A DNA stretch of 41,045 nucleotides. It comes from Lachnospiraceae bacterium. GTDB lineage: Bacteria > Bacillota > Clostridia > Lachnospirales > Lachnospiraceae. Shown one piece after another: positions 31,818-39,268 of this stretch. The stretch lies in the NCBI GenBank assembly GCA_017437065.1, contig JAFSBX010000015.1:1-41045 (forward strand). The letters run 5' to 3'. Under the pieces are notes generated by a model. The model was not told the origin of the DNA. It was given only the letters and a program-made list of their open reading frames with translations, and searched no databases. The stretch's first letter is position 1. Every line of letters starts with the position of its first letter. Made by a program: the position numbers and the translations under genes.

Positions 31818-31846
31818 TTGCACAATTATTTTGTGCATGTTATTGT
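31818..31846 (+). promoter_or_regulatory. Promoter with overlapping dyad, second Rpn gene
   Basis: TTGCAC (31818-31823) and TATTGT (31841-31846) are 17 bases apart. TGCACAA (31819-31825) and TTGTGCA (31831-31837) form a perfect dyad across the -35 box and spacer, as an operator would. Transcription would start near 31853. Confidence 0.5.
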
Positions 31847-31852
31847 AAAATT

Positions 31853-32042
31853 ATTATTAAAACATATTTGCATATAGAAGCATTTTCTGGTTTTTATATG
31901 TTCCACATTTCGGAAGAACTATTCAGAACTTCTCGAAATGTCTAAGTTCTGGCTTTTCGCCAAAAATTCAAAGCAAACAATTTAATGCAGACAGGCGAAA
32001 AGACATTCTCCTGTGGACTGCATGACAACAGGAGGAAAAAGT
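31853..32042 (+). promoter_or_regulatory. Structured 5' leader of the second Rpn gene with buried ribosome binding site
   Basis: Three hairpins follow each other. ACATTTCG (31905-31912) pairs with CGAAATGT (31934-31941), plus GAAG/CTTC. CTTTTCGCC (31953-31961) pairs with GGCGAAAAG (31994-32002). CTCCTGT (32008-32014) pairs with ACAGGAG (32028-32034), which contains most of the SD AGGAGG (32030-32035). The leader shares ordered sequence blocks with the leader at 283-474. This suggests translational control by an RNA switch, protein or trans factor; no known class is recognised. Confidence 0.6.
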
Positions 32043-33125
32043 ATGAGCAGTAACGTTAACTGTGTCGAAGAACAAAGAATGCATGGAGCGAATGCAGTAA
32101 GAAATACCAACAGCAAGAACATTTTTCATGAACCGTTGCTTTATGCCCAGTTTCTTAGGGACAATTTAAATGTTCCGATGTTGAAAAATGTACAACCGGA
32201 GGATATTGAAGATGTTTCAGAACAATATCGACCGTATCTTGGAATTGAGTTTGAATCGGATACAGTAAAGAAAGTACGTATCAGAGATGCTTTCGGGGAG
32301 AGGTTAGAAACGCCTTTATATTTGATTTCGCTGACAGAGCATAAAAGCAGGGTGGACTACAATGTAGCTATGCAGCTGTTAAAGTATATGGCATGTATCT
32401 GGCAGGAGTATGCAAAAGAGCAGGAAAAAGAATGTCCGGGATGTACGAAAAATAAAAGCTTTCGATATCCACCGATTCTACCAATTGTATATTATGAAGG
32501 CAGGGAAAATTGGACGGCGGATATTCATTTAAAAGACAGAATTATGCTGAATGAAATTTTTCGGGATTGTATACCGGATTTTTCGTATGAAGTTATAAAA
32601 TTACATGCATATGGAAATGAGGAATTGTTAAATCGCGGAGATGAGATGTCGTTGATTATGATGTTTAATAAAATTCAGGATGCAGTGGATCTTGAGAAGT
32701 TTCTGGAGATTCCAACAGAGAAGCTGAACGGTATTATAAAAGATACTCCGGAATATATCATAGAAGTAATAGCATCTGTTATGAAAGCTCTGTGTGTGAA
32801 AATAGGTGCTACGGAGGAAGAAACAGACCAATGCATTCAAAAAGTAAGGGAGCGAAAAATGGGATATTTATTTGAAAACATGGAAAAGATGAATATACAG
32901 GAAGAGCGCAAACTGAGAGCAGAGGCAGAAGAAAATTTAAGAAAGGGATTGGAAGCAGCGAAAGAGGCAGCGAAAAAAGCAGCGGAGGAAGCTGCGATTC
33001 AAAGTACGATAGAAACCTGTCAGGAGCTTGGAGCAACAAAAGAAGTTGCGTTGAATAAAGTTATGGAGAAATTAAAACTGAACCGCATAGAAGCGGAAAA
33101 GAAGCTTGCAGAATACTGGAAGTAA
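32043..33125 (+). CDS. Rpn-family recombination-promoting nuclease / putative transposase (YhgA-like)
   Basis: This 360-residue protein of the YhgA-like (transposase_31) branch of PD-(D/E)XK nucleases has several family landmarks: NIFHEPLLYAQFLRDNL, the Asp in FESDTVKKVRI (about residue 75), LYLISLTEHKSRVDYNVAMQLLKYM with the Glu-His-Lys core (about 100), and YPPILPIVYYEGRENW (about 145). A helical region follows, then an Ala/Glu/Lys-rich coiled coil (about 280-320) and a short C-terminal helix. It is intact. ATG 32043 is chosen because AGGAGG lies 7 bases before it; an in-frame ATG at 32013 would lie inside the SD-burying hairpin. It is not closely similar to the other Rpn protein in this window, yet their leaders are related. 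Confidence 0.8.
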   Translation: MSSNVNCVEEQRMHGANAVRNTNSKNIFHEPLLYAQFLRDNLNVPMLKNVQPEDIEDVSEQYRPYLGIEFESDTVKKVRIRDAFGERLETPLYLISLTEHKSRVDYNVAMQLLKYMACIWQEYAKEQEKECPGCTKNKSFRYPPILPIVYYEGRENWTADIHLKDRIMLNEIFRDCIPDFSYEVIKLHAYGNEELLNRGDEMSLIMMFNKIQDAVDLEKFLEIPTEKLNGIIKDTPEYIIEVIASVMKALCVKIGATEEETDQCIQKVRERKMGYLFENMEKMNIQEERKLRAEAEENLRKGLEAAKEAAKKAAEEAAIQSTIETCQELGATKEVALNKVMEKLKLNRIEAEKKLAEYWK

Positions 33126-33154
33126 AGTTGTAATAAAATATAGGTAGTGACATT

Positions 33155-33204
33155 AAAAAACCGCAGACCACACTTTTTTTATTGTGGAATGCGGTTTTTT
33201 AACG
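33155..33204 (+). terminator. Terminator after the second Rpn gene
   Basis: AAAAAACCGCA (33155-33165) pairs with TGCGGTTTTTT (33190-33200), with an inner CCACA/TGTGG helix. The A-run and T-run make it bidirectional. Confidence 0.85.
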
Positions 33205-33235
33205 TATACTAATGAAGATAGAAAGGGACAAGGAT

Positions 33236-34726
33236 ATGTTGTTTAATTCATATATATTCATTTTTTTATTTTTGCCGCTGGCACTTGCAGGCTGGTATTT
33301 ATTAAATCAGTTAGAAAAGTATACGGTAGCACAGATATTTTTGATTGCCATGTCATTATGGTTTTATGCTTATTTTGATGTAAGTTATCTTGCAGTTATT
33401 TTGACAAGCTGTGTTGTCAATTATTTGTTTAGCTTCCTGCTGACGAAAAGGGATAGTGAAGGATTCAAAAAAGGGATGTTGTTTGTAGGATGTGTTGTAA
33501 ATCTTGGAATCCTTGGGTATTTTAAGTATTATGATTTCTTTTTGGAAAATCTTAATGCGGTACTTCATACCGATTTTACATTGAAAAACATTTTATTGCC
33601 GCTAGGAATCAGTTTTTTTACCTTTCAGCAGCTTTCCTTTGTGATTGACAGATGTAAAGGAGATGCACCACATTACAGTCTGGCAGATTACTTGAATTTT
33701 GTTACTTTTTTTCCACAGCTTATTGCAGGACCGATTGTATTGCACAGCGAACTGATACCACAATTTCAGGATAAGGCAAGGAGAAAGTTTGATACAGACA
33801 GTTTTGCACAGGGCATTGCTTATTTTTCCATCGGAATGGGAAAAAAGGTGTTGCTTGCGGACACGCTTGCCAAGGCAGTCAATTATGGATTTGGAGATAT
33901 AGCCGGATTAGATACGGTTTCCGCGTTGGTTGTGGCATTGGCATATACTTTTGAACTGTATTTTGATTTTAGCGGATATTGTGATATGGCAATCGGAATC
34001 GGAAAGATGTTCCATATTGAAATTCCGGATAATTTTGATGCACCATATAAGTCAGCTTCGGTAAAAGAGTTCTGGCGGCGCTGGCATATGACATTGGGAA
34101 GATTTTTTACAACGTATGTGTATATTCCGCTTGGCGGAAGCCGTAAGGGTAAGGTGCAAACCGTAGTAAATACAATGATTGTTTTTCTTTTGAGCGGTTT
34201 GTGGCACGGTGCTAACTGGACCTTTGTATTTTGGGGATTTTTGCATGGTGTTGGTGTTGCGGTAAACAGCATTTTTATGAAAAAGGAGCAGATAACCGGA
34301 ATAGAAAAGAAGAAAGTAATAGGAAAGAGAATGGCACAGATTGCTACATTCGTATATGTATGTCTCGCATTTGTGTTTTTCAGAAGTGACAGTATGGCAG
34401 ATGGAATGCTGTTTATGAAGCGGCTGTTTTCTTTTGAATATAACGGAAGTATTTTTGCAATAGCAGAAGCGGTCAATGTTTCTGAAATTTACATTGTGAC
34501 AAAGGTACTTTCCATGAAAGCCCCACAGCTTTTGGCTGTTGTAAACTTGTTTATACTTTTGGTGATTATGGCAGTCAGCATATATGCTCTTTTTCAAAAA
34601 AGGACGAGAGAAATTGTAGAAAATTGTACATGGAAAACAGGTTTCAGCTTAAAAATGTCAATTTTGTTTGTGTGGGCTGTGATTTCCATGTCAGGCGTAA
34701 GTACATTTTTATATTTCAATTTCTAA
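33236..34726 (+). CDS. MBOAT-family O-acyltransferase (AlgI/DltB-like)
   Basis: This 496-residue polytopic membrane protein transfers acyl groups, usually acetyl, to an extracellular polymer. MBOAT signatures are present: FFPQLIAGPIV (about 165), EFWRRWHMTLGRFF (about 280), YIPLGGSRKG, and the presumed catalytic His in SGLWHGANWTFVFWG (about 325). About ten membrane segments are visible. The start MLFNSYIFIFLFLPL is typical; AAAGGGA lies 7 bases before it, and an ATG 24 bases upstream lacks a site. The SGNH-type gene follows 97 bp on, and the pair probably works together. The polymer (peptidoglycan, teichoic acid or exopolysaccharide) cannot be told. Confidence 0.9.
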   Translation: MLFNSYIFIFLFLPLALAGWYLLNQLEKYTVAQIFLIAMSLWFYAYFDVSYLAVILTSCVVNYLFSFLLTKRDSEGFKKGMLFVGCVVNLGILGYFKYYDFFLENLNAVLHTDFTLKNILLPLGISFFTFQQLSFVIDRCKGDAPHYSLADYLNFVTFFPQLIAGPIVLHSELIPQFQDKARRKFDTDSFAQGIAYFSIGMGKKVLLADTLAKAVNYGFGDIAGLDTVSALVVALAYTFELYFDFSGYCDMAIGIGKMFHIEIPDNFDAPYKSASVKEFWRRWHMTLGRFFTTYVYIPLGGSRKGKVQTVVNTMIVFLLSGLWHGANWTFVFWGFLHGVGVAVNSIFMKKEQITGIEKKKVIGKRMAQIATFVYVCLAFVFFRSDSMADGMLFMKRLFSFEYNGSIFAIAEAVNVSEIYIVTKVLSMKAPQLLAVVNLFILLVIMAVSIYALFQKRTREIVENCTWKTGFSLKMSILFVWAVISMSGVSTFLYFNF

Positions 34727-34823
34727 TGTGTTGACACGTTGATGATTTGATAAATTCCCTGCCTATTCAAATATTAATGTGTCAGTACACTACAGAAAAA
34801 AGATTTGAGGATAAATACAGATT

Positions 34824-35879
34824 ATGGAACAGAAAAAGTTTATCAGAAATTTTATCATACAGTCATCTGTGCTTTTATTTATGGTTGGAGCAGTTGTTGT
34901 ATTGATTGATCCGTTTTTTCATTATCATAAACCGGTTGGAAGTTTGAAAGCAGTTGTGACAAAAGCGGAATATCAATGTATCGGTACGGTACGAAATTTT
35001 GATTATGATGGAATTGTACTTGGGTCTTCCGTGGCGGAAAATTATAATAACCGCTGGTTTGATGAAGCCTTTGGCAGTACAACAATCAAGGGAATAAAAA
35101 GTTCGGCGGCTACCGTGGATTTGGTGTATTATCTGGAAGAAGCGTTAGCATGCAAAGAGATAAAAAACGTGTATTACAGCATGGATATTTTTGCACTGAC
35201 AGCAGATGCAAAGAAAGAATTTCCTGATGAATCTTTGCCGTTGTATTTGTATAATCGTAATCCTTTTGATGATGTGAAATATATTTTGAATAAGGATGTG
35301 GTGTTTGAGCATATTCCATATATGTTTGCCATGACTTATCTGGATGATTATGATGAGGGAACTTCCTATAACTGGGCACAGTATAAAACTTTTTCAAAAG
35401 AAGATACTTTAAAGCATTACAGCAGACCGGAAAGTGTACATCCTATGATGGCAGAAGCAGAATATAAGGAGAACGTGGATGCAAATATTACGTTGATAGA
35501 AAATGTAGTAAAGGAGCATCCGGAGGTGACGTTCCGTTTTATTTATCCGCCTTACTCCATGCTTTGGTGGGATGCGGCTTATCGGAATGGGGAGACGGAA
35601 CAGAATCTGTATGCTTCTGTGCAGGCGGCGGAGCGCTTGCTTGCTTATGAGAATGTGGAGATGTATTACTTTCAGAATATGGAAGAGTTAATTACGGATT
35701 TGGACTGTTATATGGATATGGTGCATTTTTCGGATGAGATTAATCATGCGATTGTAGAGTGGATGCAGGAGGGAGAATATCGGCTTACGTTGGAGAATTA
35801 TCAAAGTGAGATTGAGAAGATGCGTAATTTATCACACAAAATTCAGGAGGAATATATTACGGAATATTTTCAAGAGTAA
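34824..35879 (+). CDS. Membrane-anchored SGNH-like / DltD-like partner of the acyltransferase
   Basis: This 351-residue protein has one N-terminal membrane segment (about 10-30, FIIQSSVLLFMVGAVVVLI) and an extracellular domain. A nucleophile-type GIVLGSSVAEN (about residue 75) and a C-terminal DMVHFSDEINH (Asp-x-x-His, about 300) suggest an SGNH hydrolase fold, as in partners of MBOAT O-acetyltransferases. The remaining blocks of the SGNH family are not clear by eye. The 97-bp gap to the MBOAT gene has no terminator and holds two small dyads (GTGTTGACAC 34728-34737, GTGTCAGTACAC 34779-34790). The family assignment is by motif and context. Confidence 0.65.
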   Translation: MEQKKFIRNFIIQSSVLLFMVGAVVVLIDPFFHYHKPVGSLKAVVTKAEYQCIGTVRNFDYDGIVLGSSVAENYNNRWFDEAFGSTTIKGIKSSAATVDLVYYLEEALACKEIKNVYYSMDIFALTADAKKEFPDESLPLYLYNRNPFDDVKYILNKDVVFEHIPYMFAMTYLDDYDEGTSYNWAQYKTFSKEDTLKHYSRPESVHPMMAEAEYKENVDANITLIENVVKEHPEVTFRFIYPPYSMLWWDAAYRNGETEQNLYASVQAAERLLAYENVEMYYFQNMEELITDLDCYMDMVHFSDEINHAIVEWMQEGEYRLTLENYQSEIEKMRNLSHKIQEEYITEYFQE

Positions 35880-35886
35880 GGAGATG

Positions 35887-36090
35887 GGGACGGGAAAAAT
35901 TTCTATGTGTGTGAGTGAAAGAAGCAGCTAATACTTCTCATGCGGACGCGCTTTCGCTCAACTCCATGCGTAGCGGTACTAAGGCTGCAAAAGACGCAGC
36001 CTAAGTGCCGACGCATTCCGATGGTCCGCCTGAGAAGTATTAGCTGCTTCTTTACGGGACACTATGACAGGGGAAATTTTTGATTGTCCC
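35887..36090 (+). repeat. 204-bp foldback (MITE-like) element
   Basis: This is an imperfect palindrome. The outermost GGGAC and AAAAATTTC (35887-35903) match GAAATTTTT and GTCCC (36073-36090) in reverse complement. A perfect 23-bp inverted pair follows (35918-35940 with 36031-36053), next to TGCGGAC/GTCCGCC, and an inner GGCTGC/GCAGCC hairpin closes it. There is no reading frame. Target duplications are not clear. It lies between the SGNH gene and pyrC and is unrelated in sequence to the ileS foldback. Confidence 0.75.
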
Positions 36091-36173
36091 TTGAGGAGGG
36101 GAAGTATTAGTGGAACGGATAGGTTTTAATAATGGTAAGAAATTGATGACAGATTGCAGAAGGAGGAAGAGTT

Positions 36174-37448
36174 ATGCTTTTAATTAAGAATGGTTATGTG
36201 ATGGATCCTAAGAGTCGGTTTGAAGGGAAGAGGGATATTCTTGTTGATGATGGGAAGGTTGTGAAAATGGCGGAAGGTATAGATGTGGATGTAGCGGATG
36301 CAGAGGTGATTGATGCGGAGGGGTTACTTGTGGCACCGGGGCTTGTGGATGTGCATGTGCATTTCAGGGATCCGGGATTTACTTATAAGGAGGATATTGA
36401 GACCGGGGCGAAGGCGGCGGCAAAGGGTGGATTTACTACGGTGGTGCTGATGGCGAATACGAAACCGGCGGTGGATACGGTGGAAACATTAGAATATATA
36501 TTGGAAAAAGGAAAGAAAACGGGAATTCATGTGGAAACCTGTGCGACCGTGACTATGGGAATGCAGGGGAAAGAGTTGACACAGATGCCGCAATTACAGG
36601 CCGCAGGTGCAGTCGGATTTACGGATGACGGAATTCCGATTCTGGATGAGGCGATGGCAAGAAAGGCTATGGAAGAAGTGGCGAAAACGGGATTGCCGAT
36701 TAGTTTCCATGAAGAAGATCCGACATATATTGAAAATAACGGAGTGAATCGAGGGAAGGCTTCTGCACATTTTGGAATTGGAGGCTCTGACAGACAGGCG
36801 GAAATCAGCATGATTCAGAGGGATTTGGAAATTGCCTTGGAAACAGGAGCAGTGATTAATATTCAGCACATCAGCACAAAGGAAGGTGTGGAACTGGTAC
36901 GTCAGGCAAAGAAAAGAGGAAATAATATTCACGCGGAAGCTACACCACATCACTTTACTTTAACGGAAGAAGCGGTAATAGAATACGGCACGATGGCCAA
37001 AATGAACCCGCCTCTTAGAGAAGAAGCGGACAGACAGGCGGTGATTGAAGGTTTACAGGATGGAACCATTGATTTGATTGCAACGGACCATGCACCTCAC
37101 AGCGAAGAGGAAAAGCAAAAAGCCATTACAGAAGCACCAAGCGGTATTATTGGATTGGAGACTGCTTTAAGCCTTGGAATCAGTGAACTGGTAAATAAAG
37201 ATAAACTTTCCATGATGGAACTTCTGGAGAAAATGACCTGCAATCCGGCAGAACTTTATCATCTGCCTTGCGGAAGTGTGCAGGAGGGTGCAGTTGCGGA
37301 TTTGATTTTGATTGATAAAGAAAAAACGTGGGTAGCAGAGAAATTTGCATCAAAGTCAGCAAATACACCATTTAAGGGAAAGACAATGACAGGAAAAGTA
37401 TGTTATACTATTTGTGATGGAAAGATTGTTTATCAGGATGAAAAATAA
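36174..37448 (+). CDS. pyrC: Dihydroorotase
   Basis: PyrC closes carbamoyl aspartate to dihydroorotate, step three of pyrimidine synthesis. It has 424 residues. Metal ligands are HVHFRDPG (about residue 60) and QHIS (about 230). Further family motifs are FHEEDP (about 180), HAEATPHHF (about 255) and ATDHAPHS (about 305). The AGGAGG site (36161-36166) lies 7 bases before the ATG. It opens the operon pyrC-pyrK-pyrD. I saw no PyrR-type attenuator upstream. Confidence 0.96.
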   Translation: MLLIKNGYVMDPKSRFEGKRDILVDDGKVVKMAEGIDVDVADAEVIDAEGLLVAPGLVDVHVHFRDPGFTYKEDIETGAKAAAKGGFTTVVLMANTKPAVDTVETLEYILEKGKKTGIHVETCATVTMGMQGKELTQMPQLQAAGAVGFTDDGIPILDEAMARKAMEEVAKTGLPISFHEEDPTYIENNGVNRGKASAHFGIGGSDRQAEISMIQRDLEIALETGAVINIQHISTKEGVELVRQAKKRGNNIHAEATPHHFTLTEEAVIEYGTMAKMNPPLREEADRQAVIEGLQDGTIDLIATDHAPHSEEEKQKAITEAPSGIIGLETALSLGISELVNKDKLSMMELLEKMTCNPAELYHLPCGSVQEGAVADLILIDKEKTWVAEKFASKSANTPFKGKTMTGKVCYTICDGKIVYQDEK

Positions 37449-37489
37449 GCATTCATATGAAATTTGACTATATGGAGGATAAAACAAAA

Positions 37490-38299
37490 ATGTCTCAAAA
37501 GAAAAAAGTGACAGCTGTGGTTACAGCACAAAAAGAAATTGCACCGGATATTTTTGATATGTGGTTAAAAACAGAACTGGCAACAGATGCAGTGCCGGGA
37601 CAGTTTATTGCCGTATATCCGAAAAATGAAAGTACTTTACTTCCACGTCCAATCAGTATTTGTGAAGTAAATAAGGAAGAAGGCATGCTTCGCATTGTAT
37701 ATCGAATTGCCGGAAAAGGAACGAAAGAGTTTTCAGCATATAAAGAAGGAGATACCACAGAAATTCTGGGAGTTTTAGGAAACGGTTTCCCGGTAGACAA
37801 GGGAGTATCTGCTGATAATTCCGCAGGAAAAAAAGTATTCCTTATGGGTGGCGGAATCGGAATTCCTCCGATGTTAGAGCTTGCAAAAGAGCTTTCAAAG
37901 AATGGCTCTGCTACAGAAATCAACATTATTGTCGGTTATCGTGACAGCAAGCTTTTCTTAAAGGAGGATTTGGAGAAGTATGGAAATGTATATGTTGCAA
38001 CGGAGGATGGCAGTGTAGGAACAAAAGGAAACGTTATGAATGCCATTGAAGAAAACGGCTTACAGGCAGACGTGATTTTTGCCTGCGGACCTATGCCGAT
38101 GCTCCGTGCAATCAAAGGTTATGCAGAAGAAAAGGGCATCGAAGCCTACATTTCATTGGAAGAAAGAATGGCTTGTGGTGTAGGGGCATGTTTAGGCTGT
38201 GTATGCAAAACAAAGAACAAAGATCATCATTCCCATGTAAACAACACAAGAATTTGCACAGATGGTCCGGTATTTGAAGCAGGGGAGGTGGAAATCTAA
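37490..38299 (+). CDS. pyrK: Dihydroorotate dehydrogenase B, electron transfer subunit
   Basis: PyrK passes electrons from the PyrD FMN through FAD and a 2Fe-2S cluster to NAD+. It has 269 residues. The FAD segment RPISICEV is at about residue 55, the NAD loop is GGGIGIPPML (about 120), and the 2Fe-2S cysteines lie in ACGVGACLGCVC with a fourth in RICTDG near the C-terminus. The start at 37490 is chosen because GGAGG lies about 11 bases upstream; ATG 37457 lacks a site and would add 11 residues. Its stop overlaps the pyrD start by one base (TAATG). Confidence 0.94.
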   Translation: MSQKKKVTAVVTAQKEIAPDIFDMWLKTELATDAVPGQFIAVYPKNESTLLPRPISICEVNKEEGMLRIVYRIAGKGTKEFSAYKEGDTTEILGVLGNGFPVDKGVSADNSAGKKVFLMGGGIGIPPMLELAKELSKNGSATEINIIVGYRDSKLFLKEDLEKYGNVYVATEDGSVGTKGNVMNAIEENGLQADVIFACGPMPMLRAIKGYAEEKGIEAYISLEERMACGVGACLGCVCKTKNKDHHSHVNNTRICTDGPVFEAGEVEI

Positions 38300-39201
38300 T
38301 GAATACAAAAGTTACAATTGCCGGTGTAGAATTTAAAAATCCGGTGATGACAGGGTCAGGAACATTTGGTTCCGGCATGGAATATGGTGAATTCGTAGAT
38401 TTAAACCGTCTGGGTGCAGTGGTAACCAAAGGTGTTGCCAACGTACCGTGGCCGGGAAATCCGACTCCGCGTATTGCAGAAACTTATGGTGGAATGTTAA
38501 ACGCCATCGGTTTACAGAATCCGGGAATTGATGTTTTTATCGAAAGAGATATTCCGTTCCTGAAAAAGTATGATACTAAAATTATTGTGAATGTTTGTGG
38601 AAAATCCGTAGAAGATTACTTGGAGGTTGTGGAAAAGTTAGGGGATACGGACGTAGATATGTTGGAAATCAATGTTTCCTGTCCTAACGTAAAAGAAGGT
38701 GCGATTGCTTTTGGACAAAACGCAGATTGTCTGTATGACATTACGTCACAGATTAAAAAGAAGGCAAAACAGCCGGTAATTATGAAATTAAGCCCGAACG
38801 TAACAGACATTACAGAAATGGCAAAAGCGGCAGAGGCAGCAGGAAGTGATGCGATTTCTTTGATTAATACGCTTACGGGGATGAAGATTGACATTCACAG
38901 ACGAAGCTTTGCCCTTGCAAATAAAACAGGCGGACTTTCCGGTCCTGCCATTAAGCCGGTAGCCGTACGTATGGTTTACCAGTGTGCACAGGCAGTCAAA
39001 ATACCGATTATTGGTATGGGTGGTATTGCAAATGCAGAAGATGCTCTGGAATTTATTATGGCTGGTGCGACAGCAGTTTCCGTTGGTGCCATGAACTTTG
39101 TAAATCCTTATACTACAGTTGAGGTGGTAGAAGGAATTGAGAAGTTTATGAAAGAAAAGAACGTGGAAGACATCAGGGAATTGATTGGTTGCGTAAAATA
39201 G
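38299..39201 (+). CDS. pyrD: Dihydroorotate dehydrogenase B, catalytic subunit
   Basis: This class 1B enzyme oxidises dihydroorotate to orotate in the cytosol together with PyrK. It has 300 residues. The catalytic base Cys is in NVSCPNVKEG (about residue 130), which marks class 1. FMN and substrate segments include VMTGSGTFGSG (about 18), NAIGLQNPG (about 73), VIMKLSPNV (about 160) and IIGMGGIANAEDALEFIMAGA (in part, about 235). It overlaps pyrK by one base, so translation is coupled. A strong terminator lies 12 bp downstream. Confidence 0.96.
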   Translation: MNTKVTIAGVEFKNPVMTGSGTFGSGMEYGEFVDLNRLGAVVTKGVANVPWPGNPTPRIAETYGGMLNAIGLQNPGIDVFIERDIPFLKKYDTKIIVNVCGKSVEDYLEVVEKLGDTDVDMLEINVSCPNVKEGAIAFGQNADCLYDITSQIKKKAKQPVIMKLSPNVTDITEMAKAAEAAGSDAISLINTLTGMKIDIHRRSFALANKTGGLSGPAIKPVAVRMVYQCAQAVKIPIIGMGGIANAEDALEFIMAGATAVSVGAMNFVNPYTTVEVVEGIEKFMKEKNVEDIRELIGCVK

Positions 39202-39213
39202 AATAGAACTCAT

Positions 39214-39266
39214 AAAATACCTTCACACGGAATATACTTAGGTAGAATAAGTGTGGAGGTATTTTT
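39214..39266 (+). terminator. pyrD terminator that contains the next gene's ribosome binding site
   Basis: AAAATACCTTCACAC (39214-39228) pairs with GTGTGGAGGTATTTT (39251-39265), 15 bp with one mismatch, around a 22-nt loop and followed by Ts. The right arm carries the SD GGAGG (39255-39259) for the TTG start at 39269. Confidence 0.85.
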
Positions 39267-39268
39267 CG

